DNA of 64,000 nt. It comes from Adiantum capillus-veneris. Its lineage: Eukaryota; Streptophyta; Polypodiopsida; Polypodiales; Pteridaceae. The notes beneath the pieces are model-generated. The model worked only from the letters and a program-made list of their open reading frames with translations. It made no database searches and was not told where the DNA came from. Position numbers and translations under genes: made by a program. Every line of letters begins with the position of its first letter. Position 1 is the first letter of the stretch. The stretch lies in NCBI GenBank assembly GCA_014529385.2, contig JABFUD020000311.1, positions 1-64,000 of the forward strand, given 5' to 3'. Shown here in pieces: positions 50,101 to 60,443 of the stretch.

Positions 50101-53100
50101 GTGGTATGATTTTAGGCATGAAATGGTTTCGTGAAATAAACCCTCTCGTTGATTGGGAGGCTAACACTTTAACTCTCAATGCCAAAAGTGATTCTCCTAC
50201 TGTCTTTCATGGAGTGGATACTTCTCCTTCTCCATCTCTCATTGCTAATATGCAGGACAAGGTTGAAAGGATTCGGGATCAGGAGCCTCCCTCAGTCTCT
50301 TTTTCTCCACAGCATGACACACAGGATTTGCATGATTATGGGAAGCATGATGATGATTTGATTGACCATGATTTGCATAATGATTTGGATGATAAAGATA
50401 AGCATGATGAATTGCATGAACCAGATGTGATTGTTCACAATGATGATGTGTTAGTTGATGCTTTTTCTAGTGAAGCTAACCTCGTTGTAGATTCGATCAA
50501 TCACGAAGATCCGATCTTGGCTCTCGAGCCTTGGTCCAAAGAACCATTACAGGAAGTATTATGTGTTCGCATGATTGATACGCACGCATTGTTCGAGTGT
50601 TTCATTCGTGACGGTTTCTTGTATTTTAGTCAGCATCATTATGTGATCCCTTTTCCTAGGCATGACATATTGTATGTTGAGCATGTTTCTCTCATGGATG
50701 AGCAGGAATGTATGTGGATTGTTCATGAAAAGCTGAAAAGGTTATATGTAAGGAAGTCACATTTCATGTCTCTTCCTTGGCATGACACAGTTTTTGAAAG
50801 AGCACATGAAAGTATGAGCACCAAACATGGGCATTTCCATTGTGATTTGCCACAGTTGATTGATTTTGATCAAATAGAAAAGATTCGAGCGCATTATTTG
50901 CATGTGTTTGATGAACGGGTTGTCACTCCGTCTCTATATTCATCTCCATTGCATACACAGTCTTTAGAGAAGAAAAGATTTTTTTTCTTCACTTTACATG
51001 GAATGGGTATGTTCATGGTTTTGTGTTGGAGATGGTTTCAGGAATTTTCAGCCATGGAGATTCTTGAAGACGAAAGAAGCAGGACTCTAGACGAAGTTGA
51101 AGTAAGGAAGGAGCTATCAAATACTTTGAGTCGCTTTCGGTGCGGCCCAGAGAAGCAAGCGTTGCAGACCTTTATGAAGTTCAAGTACTGCACGACCCAC
51201 ACATCGGAGTGGGCCGGCGAAGAGTCCCTTCCAAGATTGGCAATCTCCCTCGACGCCATACAGTTCGGTACCAGTACCTCACTTTGAAAAGGAGGGGATG
51301 TCACATGACACATCCCAACCTTATGTGTCCGTGGACAAGCTACACCACAGCAGGGTTCAGTCAGTTCAGTCAAGTCTAGATTAGCAGTGATCTGGCATTT
51401 TTGTGAGTCTATTCGTAGACTGTGCATGCCCAGTCACTTAGCATAGATGCATATCCTCCGGTTGCACACAACATGATCATCGGAATTCCCATGAGAATCC
51501 ATTAGCATCAGTTAGGGGAATTTTCCTGTGCATTTAGCCTATTTTCCTATTTTTGGTTATTTTCACTTATTATTTTTAAGTGACTTTCCAACAAAAGTAG
51601 GTAGGGCAATTTTGCTAAGTTAATATATAAGCAAACCCAAGTTAGCACTTTCTGGCAGAAGAGGCTGCAGGAGCTTCCCGCTCAACAGGCAACTTCTCAG
51701 CAGTACCCCCCCCCCCCCCCCCCCCCCCGCAGTAGACCCTCGCCATACCTCTCCCTCATCCCTGGCGTTTCCATCTCCAGAAGCCATCACCATCATCATC
51801 CAGTGCTTGGCGTTTTTACCCTTTACCTACAGCAGCAACAGGCTTCTACTAACGCTAGCTACCCCTTGCAAATCCTCAACGATTTCAGCCCCAAGGCCCA
51901 GTGTTTTTGGTTCTCTGACCCAGAACTGCCTGGCGTTTTTGGCAAGAGATAGATTCAGCCAGCGTTTTTGTTTACAGCCCTAATCTGCATCAGACCACAG
52001 CGTTTTCAGCCTTATGCACAGTAGCAGATCAGCCCCCAAGTTGGTTGCAGATGCTCCCCCATTTTCAGCCATAAAAACGCAGCCAAAACAGTCATTTTCA
52101 GCCACCAAAACAGTCCTGAAAAACAGCAGATAGAAGACTACAGATTTCAGCCATCGAGTCGTCGTAGTCATCGACATAGTCCCATTGCATCAGTCCATTG
52201 CATACGCATTGTACACCTTTGTGCAATCAAAGTAGACCACTCTCGTCGACGAGAGTGGGGCCTTCGGAGGAGGGTTTTACAACCTCTTGGGTGTCGTATC
52301 TCTTCTCTCTCCTTCTCTCAGTCTCATTCACTTGCACGCACAATATCCACTCACTTTGTTCGTGATCATAGCACTCTCCATAGACGGAAAGCTCTCTTTC
52401 CCTAAGAACTAAAAAGGAACCTTGAGCAATAATGATCACTAATCTTGAGAAAATACAACATTCATTCCGCTGCACCTTACAACCACTTTGTTGTGATCAT
52501 TTGCACTCTCTCACTAAAGGAACGGAATGCTCTCCGTTCCGTAAGTAAAAGCAACCCTTGAGCACAGTTCGGAGCACTCATCTTGAGCAAAGTTCAACAT
52601 TCACTTCCGTTGCACCTTACAGGTAAGGTGGCCGGTTCGGTGGAGTACTTCCAGGTATCAGATCAATAGTATGATCCTCAGGACAAGATGGTGGCAACTC
52701 GCTTGGCAGGGCCTCAAAAAAGCAAGCGGCATGAGTGTGTAGAAAATCTTATCGTTCTTTATCAAGTTCAGACATATTCATACTGTGTTCATCATTTAAC
52801 TCTTTCAAATAGATCGAGTAACAAATAGACTGGATTTCGTTAATTTGGAAACGGCGGAAGCCGATACAAAAAGGATACTCGCCCTTCAGTTTCCATCAAG
52901 TACAATTTTTCGGCCCTTTTCATTTGCCAATGTCGCTTTTTTTGCCCGATAATCGACCACGACGTTGTTCTTATGGTAGCAAGGGACTCCAAGGAGGACA
53001 TCACAACCTTCCAAGGGCATTATGTAAAAGTCCTCGTGCCCCAAATACCCTTGACAATGCAACCGAAGTTTGCCAATGACAGGTGTAATGGCTATGTCCC

Positions 53101-56100
53101 GTCCGGGTGCTGCTAGAATTGCCTCTGCTTGTGGTCCCATCCGATCGGGTGTAATCTCGAACCGCGCCGCCAATTCAGGTGAAATGAAGTTGTCTGTCCT
53201 TGGCTCCTCCATCAAAGAAAATCAGGGCTTCTTGATCTTTCACTTTGCCCCAAGCTCGGCAAAGTTCTGTACTTTCATCAATCGTGCTTGGGTCAGTACC
53301 CATGCAATTTGGAACCAGTCCTACTTTCATTTTGCCTTTTTTGCCACGTTCTTGTGCTGCTCTCGAACTCTCTGGCCTGTCTTCATTCTATTCTTGCTGT
53401 GCCTTTTTACGGCACTTCGCGGAGACGTGCCCATGTTCCCCGCATCCAAAACACTTCCCCTCTTTGATGTAGTTGGCCCTCTCTCGAAGAGTGAGCTGGG
53501 GTCGTGAATCCTTTTCTTGGGAACTCTTTCTCTTTCTACTTGCATTGTTAGAAGTTTGTTGGGTTCTTTGAGTCAAGATCTCATCAGTGGGGTAAGTCAA
53601 ATCGCCCGAATGTATCGCAAAACCCCGTTTCGCATGACCCATCAATTCTTGAATAGAATTTGACTTTTGTTCCAAGCAGTAGTCTCGGATCTCTGTAGGA
53701 AGTCCGCAGCAAAACCGCTCAATTTGTTCTTTAAACGAGACCTTCTTAAATGAAGAAGCTGGTAGAAAAGAGTTCTAAAATCTCTCGCAATAAGCTTCTA
53801 GAGCATCTCCCTTGGTCATTCGAAGATGATTCCAAGCAGTTCATATATCCGTTCGTACTCCCGAGTCAACCAAGAAGAAATAAAAAGCCTTTTGAATTTC
53901 AACCATCTAATTGGAGCTTCCTTTCTTAGAAGAAGGGTGGACCACCATGTTCGAGCATTTCCCTTGAAGAAAGATGTAGGCCTCCTAATCTTGGAGTGCT
54001 TTGAGTAATACCCTCCAGAGAAAGCTATGTCAAACTGTTGAATGAAGGTCAAAGCCCTCAGAGCATCTCGGAATCCAAAAAAAGAGTCAAACTTAATTGA
54101 GTGTCCACCTTCTTTGAATTCTTTTACCTTCTTGCTTTTATCTTCGAGGAAGTCATATTGGTTGGCTTTGTAAAATGCTTCTTCTTTGCATAAAACATGT
54201 GATCATCGGAGTTCGAACTATTTGAGGATGACTCTTCTGTAGAACTGTCAGAAACTGGGCGAAATCTAGGCTTCTTTGCCTTTTTTTTGCCGTTTTCGAA
54301 GCTTTGCTTTTTGCTTCGCTTTTTGCATTTTCTGTCTTCTTCGCTCGAATCAGAAGAGCTAGAAGAACTTTTAGAAGAAGAAGAAGAAGAAGAAGAAGAA
54401 GATGATGAACTGGGTAGTCCTTGAAATCGTACACTCTTCTTCTGCTTTCTTGCCGATGCAAAAGAAGGTTGATGACCCAAATAACCCGGGAAGTCAGTCT
54501 CTTTCTTTGCTTTTTATCGTGCTTTTTGGATTTGTTGTTTGTGTCCAAAAGCCGGCTATTGAACCACCTTTTGTAATTCTTGTTCTGTAAACATCCTCGG
54601 AGAAGGAGGTTTCTTGATTGCCGGTTGATGGGTGGTTTTGTGGCCTTCTGCCACTTGATGTGTACTTCTGCGATGGATTGCGGCGACAAAAATTTTGCAA
54701 ATTTGGGATCCTTCACAATTTTAATCATCTGCTTTGTTGCCTCGTCAACCAATTGTCGACGTTCCATCTCTTCAATCTCGAACTGAGAAGGCCGAGGTGG
54801 GCCGTACTCTTCCTCTGATTGCTCATGAGAATCTTCTTCGTGATCTCCTCTCGCATTCGTAGATGCAGAAGAAGTCGACTGTTTCTTGTTAAAATCCATA
54901 AGTGCCGCGAAAAAAGGATCGGGTTTCCCGGTAGAAGAGAAATCGGCCGCACTCTGATACCAATGTAACAAACTTGGACAGCCCAAGTCAAGATTCTATT
55001 GCGACACAACAAAGATTCACAAAATTGACACGGCCCGGCGTAGTTCCATGCCTAGAGGTATTGGCCCCAAAGACTGGCGCCCCTTTCAGTATTTCTTTTC
55101 ATATCAATCTGTGTTCAAAGTACAAGAGAGTAGGTCGGCGCTCACTCTTAGACTCTGCATCCAGATGCTCTAAGAAGTGAGGCCTTGCCCACTTATTTAT
55201 TAAATAAGGGATGCCCCAAAATCTCGAAACTCAAAAGCTTACAATCTCAAAAGCAACTGTGCCAAAAGCTGCCGTAAAAATCTGCCATCGTAATTTCCGC
55301 TGATTCTGTACAGAATGCTACGTCAGCACTGCCAGCGCAATCTGCGCCGTAAATTTCGAGTTGCCACGTGTCAGATTATCATTGCAATCTGCGGTGCATT
55401 TTCCGTGCAATTATCCGCAGGGTGTGTGTGTGTGTCCGGGGCTAGCCACGTCATCAATTTGTGACACATATAGCTTCTGATGTTGGAAAAATTACAGACA
55501 TCAAGTATTAGAGATTCTTGAAGAGCAGAAAGAATATACCAATGAGTGGCTTTATCACATTGAACACAGTTGTTGAAGTCGATCTATCATTTATCGAAGA
55601 TAGCTCCTTCAACATATAAGGAGGATTATCTTCATCTATATGAAGAGATTGAGACGGGCATTCATAATTACCAAGAACAATACCAAAAATCTCATCTCCC
55701 TCAAGGATCAGTAACATCTATACTTTTAATCTAAGAAATCCTTGTTCTTGAAAGTCAGGAACAAATCTTTTTCCAGAAGGAAAACCATTGACAATTATGA
55801 AATTCGACATCTTTGGAAAAGAGAATATGTACAATATGAGATCGCAAAATTTGGACTCCAGGGATGAGATGGTGAGATGGTAGGAGGCTGGGTCTGGGTT
55901 TGTGCTGAAGGTCGGGGCCTCCTCTGTGGACAGGCCTTCGCTAGATGTCCCATTTGTCGCACTGATTCGGGAGGCCCGAATACTCCACACTGTGGTGGAG
56001 CCAACCACCACTCACCCTAGGTAGTAAAACGACCTTCGGGAGGGTGTGGGTGTCTCGGATCAGAATGCGTTTTGTAGGTATGTCAGCTACCTTGGCAGCT

Positions 56101-59100
56101 ACAGAGGCTGTCGTGCGAGGTGTCTTCAAGGCAGTCCCAATCTCTGAACCAATTCTGGAAAGGAGCGGGAGGTACTCTTTCCTCAGGCCTAGGGAGTAGA
56201 CTGAGATGGGAAGGTCTGCCCCCTCGACTAGAACATCGGTAGCCGGATCGAATCCATGGTGCCACTGCCGAAAATGAGCTCTAGCTGCTTGGATGCAAGG
56301 GGCAGCGAGGGCGAGGGGGGGGAAATTGGCTGAGGGAAGCGGCGAGCAGCAGGCTGGTGCAGCACGCAAGTTACGCGCAGCGGAGGAGGGGGTGAAGGGG
56401 GGGGGGGGGGTGTGTGCAGCGATGGCGAGAGGGAGTTGGGGTGAGAGTAGCAGCAATGAGCTCATTCCCTGGTAACAACCTCCCGGGGCATTGTTTTTAG
56501 GTCCATGTAACTTCAAAAGAGTGCCCAAGGCCTCATTCTTTGACACAAAAGCCGTTGTCATGGCGCTTTGCGTCCATAAGGAGAAACTCAGATAGGATAC
56601 AGGGTTTTGAGCATTATCATTCCTCAGACGGATTAGTGGCACTTGTTGTTACCTTGGCATGTCAAATTTAACAATGCTTTGCAAACTTGATGTGTATGTA
56701 CACCAAATGTGTTGCTCGAAGAGTTTACTTTCCAGAATATTGTCACTTGGGGAACTTTGATTGTGGGATATGTAATCAAATGGGTGCCTGGTCAATATGT
56801 ATACCAAATATGGTGCACTTCAGAAAGCACATCAAGTTTTTAAGGATACTTTGGTCGATAAGTATGCCAAATGTGATGCATTTTAGAAAGTATGGAAGGT
56901 TCTTGAGGAGCTTCATTTTCGGAATGGTGTCTTTTCGAGTGCAAAGATTGTAGGAATGTCCAACATAGAAGTGGCAAGGGGGCCTTGGGTGTTGTGCTTG
57001 GTAATGTTTTGGTCGATATGTATGAGAAATATGGTGTACTTTAGAGAGCACAAAGGTGATTGAGGAGCTTCTTGTTCGGAGTGTTTTCTCTTGGAGTGCA
57101 AAGATTGCGGAATATGTCCAACATGGTAGTGGCAGAGAAGCTTTGGATTGGTTTTATTCCCTATGCCAAAGATGCCTTTGGAGATATGTATGCCGAATAG
57201 AGTTCATAGCAATGCTTTGGTTGATATGTAAGCCAATTATGATGTACTTTAAAAGGGTTGGCCAAGCAATGGTCGCCCATAAGACATTGGCTACCAAAAC
57301 GAAGTGGCCGCTCATAAGAGGGTTGGCCGTCCATAGAAAAAAAAGGGGAGTTAATTGAAGAGGCTAATTTTAACAGGGAAAAAAAAACGGCCAATGAGAA
57401 GAAAAAAGCGAAGCAGCACAGCGCAAGAGAATTGGATAGGGAAGGCAACGGCCACTACAGAGGGAGAGGGTCGAGGCCAAAGAAACGAAAATAGTTGAGC
57501 AGACAGGGGCGCATACCGCAAGATTTTTTGCAGGTTCAGGAGGCGTACTGCCACATCATAGCGAGGGTTCCCGCTGTTCTCTCAAAGGAAGCCTCGATAC
57601 TTTGAGGCCTTGGAAGGAATATAAAGCTGGGAACTCGCGAGGACAGTTCTAATAGGGCAAAGCTTGCTTACCTACTCCGTTACCATGCCACAAAGAGTGG
57701 TGATGTGATTGGTGACTCTCTTGTCGAAAGAGCCCACTGGAGGTTCGCAAGACATCTCCTTTCGAGGTGTCGTGCTTCGCTCTCTGTATGGACTCTCTCA
57801 TTACACGAGAGTGCCTTGATGTGTTATTCACTGTTCAACAAGCGTCCTTCCCCAGAAAATTTGTAGTGTCTCCTCTTTTAGGATGTGATATGATTCTAGG
57901 CATTCGATGGTTTCGTGAGCATAACCCTCTCATTGATTGGGCGGACAATACTCTCACTTTCAATGCTAACAGTGACTCTCCCATTGTCATTCGTGGAGAG
58001 GAAGTTGTTCATTCTTCACCTCTCATTTCTAATGTGCAAGAGAAGCTTGAAAAGAAAAAGAAGGAGACTCTCGCATGTTTTGCTTGATACAGATGTGATT
58101 ATTCACAAGGATGATGATTTGCATGATAAAGATGTGATTGTTCACAAGGATGATGGTTTAGTTGATGCTTTTTCTAGTGAAGCTAACCTCATTGCAGATA
58201 CGATTAATCACGAAGAACCGATCTTGGCTCTCGAGCCGAGGTTCAAGGAATCCACTCAGGAAGTATTGTGTGTTCGCATGATTAGTCAGCACACATTGTT
58301 CGAGTGTTTCATTCGTGACGGTTTCTTGTATTTTTGTCACCGTCTTTACGTGTTCCCTTTTCATAGGCATGCCGTATTGTACGAAGCACATGATTCACTT
58401 ATGAATGAGCACGGATGTATGCGGATCTCTCAAGAAAAGAAAGAAAGTTTGCATTCAAGGAATTCACATTCCATGTCTCTTCCTTGGCATGACACAGTTT
58501 TAGAAAGAGCACAAGAAAGATTGTCAATCAAGCATCGGCATTTCCGTTGTGATTTGCCACAGTTAATAGACTTAGATCAAAAAGTCAAGTTTCAACCCCA
58601 TTTTTTGCGTGTATTTGGTAAACAGTTTACCACTCCGCCACTTTGTTCACCTCCATAGTATTTTTCCAGTCACTCTACATGGAATGGGTATGTTCATGTT
58701 TTTATGTTGGAAGTGGTTTCAGGAATTTTCCTCTTCGGAGATTCTTGAAGAAGGTGGATCTACGTCCATAGCCGAAGTTGGAGCATTGAAGCCGCTCTAC
58801 AGATCCCTTTGTGTCGCTTTCGGCGGGGCCCAAAGAAGCAAGCATTGCAGACCTTTATGAAGTTCAAGTATCGCATGACCCACGCATCAGAGTGGACCCG
58901 AGAAGAGTCCTTCCTAGGATTCCAGACGTTGTTGGCGATCTCCCTCGATGCCATACAGTTCGGTACCAATACCTCACTTTAAAAAGGAGCGGATGTCACG
59001 TGCACATCTAACCCTATGTGCATGTGGACAAGCTACTTTAGGTCTAGGGTTTAGGTAAGCTTAGGAAGTGTTCTGGCACCTTTGTGAGCCTGTGCGCAGG

Positions 59101-60389
59101 TCGTGCATGTCCAGGCACTTAGATTAGTTGCATATCCTCTGGTTGCACACAACATGATCATCAGCATTACAGTCAGTATCCATCATGAGCATTTAACAGT
59201 GCACAGAACCCATTTTCCATATTTTATCCATTTACTTATTATTAATAAGTGACTTAGTTGGGAAACTAGGTAGGGCAACTTTGCTAAGTTCTATAAAAGA
59301 AACCTAGCGCTAGCACTTTCTGGCAGAAGAGGGCCGAGGCAGAAGAAGTACCTACACCTGCAGTGCACCTTCTCAGCAAGACCGGCAGGATAACCTAGTG
59401 TTTTTCAGCCAACAAGACCAACTGGCGTTTTTCATCAGCAGATTGCCCTAGCGTTTTCAACAGCATCAGATCAGCCCCGGCGTTAGCAGATACCAGATCA
59501 GTCTTGGCGTTTTGGCTACAGACTTCCTGGCATTTTTACAGCTTGCAGATAGAGTAGCGTTTTGCAGTTGCCGGCGTTAGATCAGCCTTTTGCCTCAGCG
59601 TTTTCAGTTTTCAGCACTTAGACTCCGCAGGTACAGCCCCTAACCTTGCAGATCTCACCTTCCCGCAGCAGATCCTCGCCGCATGGTCAGATCAGCCAAC
59701 GTTTTCAGTTTCAGCCCGCTGTTCGCAGATTTCAGCATCTGCGTTTTCAGGGCATTGTCGTCATCATCGCCGTCCTCGCCGACACAGTGTCAGAATTCAG
59801 CAGATAGCAGATTTGTAGATTTCAGCCCCTAGTGTTTTCAGATTTCAACCCGTCCTCGTCGTCGTCACGATTGTCGTCGACATCGTCGGCAAGTCCATTG
59901 CATCTAGACTATTGTACGAGATTTGTGCAATCAATAGCATAGACCTCTCCGCCATAGAGAGTGGGGCCCTTGGAGGAGGGTTTGACAACATTCTGGTGTG
60001 GTATTCTTCTCTCTCTATCTCTCAGTCTAAGCACCTTCATTCACAGTGTCATTCACTTTGTTTGTGATCATTTGCACTCTCTCACTAAAGGAACGCAAGC
60101 CTTCCGTAAGTAAAAGGAACCCACCCTTGAGCACAGTTCGGAGCACTCATCTTGAGCAAAGTTCAACATTCACTTCCGCTGCACCTTACAGATTATGTCA
60201 CTTGCATGAAGGATGGACAGACTGAATTTACGTAACTGGCGAGAGCAAGAAGGTTGTGGAAAATTCTCCTTTTCCTTGAATGGTTGATAAATAGGGGAGT
60301 CTTGAAGAAGTTTTAAGGGCAAGTTTTTGCGGGAGCTTTGGCAAGAAGAAGCAACAAGAGAAGAAGGGGGTATGGTCTCTCTCAGGAGG

Positions 60390-60443
<54 letters not shown>

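Larger units (their letters stand above)
45434..52481 (+). mobile_element. Gag-protease LTR retrotransposon without RT or integrase, TSD ACCAC
   Basis: LTRs at 45434-46626 and 51299-52481 are flanked by ACCAC (45429-45433 and 52482-52486). An initiator-Met-type primer site follows the 5' LTR, a polypurine tract (AAAAGGAGGGGA) precedes the 3' LTR. The 4.67 kb interior encodes gag, a protease-like domain and an unknown C-terminal region but no RT, RNase H or integrase. It fits the TR-GAG class of non-autonomous elements. By eye about nine differences fall in the first 240 bp of the two LTRs, so it is young but not new. Confidence 0.93.
44396..52621 (+). mobile_element. Solo LTR (about 1.17 kb) split by a younger element, TSD GGTAA
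   Basis: The left piece is 44396-45433 (TGTCACATGCACATC...), the right piece 52487-52621 (...TTGCACCTTACA). GGTAA flanks it at 44391-44395 and 52622-52626. No internal domain of its own remains. It resembles the LTR at 58994 more than the LTRs of the element inserted in it. TATA at about 44702 (CTATATAAG). Confidence 0.92.
39358..55466 (-). mobile_element. Ty3/gypsy retrotransposon carrying nested insertions (TSD CATAT)
   Basis: LTRs at 39358-39887 and 54964-55466 are flanked by the direct repeat CATAT (39353-39357 and 55467-55471). On the minus strand: primer site TTGGTATCAGAGTGCGG (54963 down), gag, protease, RT, RNase H, integrase, polypurine tract (CAAGAGGGGGGTA, just right of 39887). 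Two solo LTRs interrupt it (41905-43386; 44396-52621), the second itself interrupted. Without these the element is about 6.4 kb. Frames are broken throughout. Confidence 0.95.
57690..60190 (+). mobile_element. 5'-truncated relative of the gag-protease element
   Basis: It starts inside the protease domain and keeps the unknown C-terminal region, a polypurine tract (AAAAAGGAGCGGA) and the 3' LTR (58994-60190). As in the 45.4 kb element, nothing RT- or integrase-like lies between protease and LTR. The 5' LTR, leader and gag are missing. Confidence 0.87.

Noticed and set aside
48765-51287. The 840-codon frame as a novel cellular gene
   Set aside because: It is enclosed by matching LTRs, primer site, polypurine tract and TSDs, so it is element-encoded.
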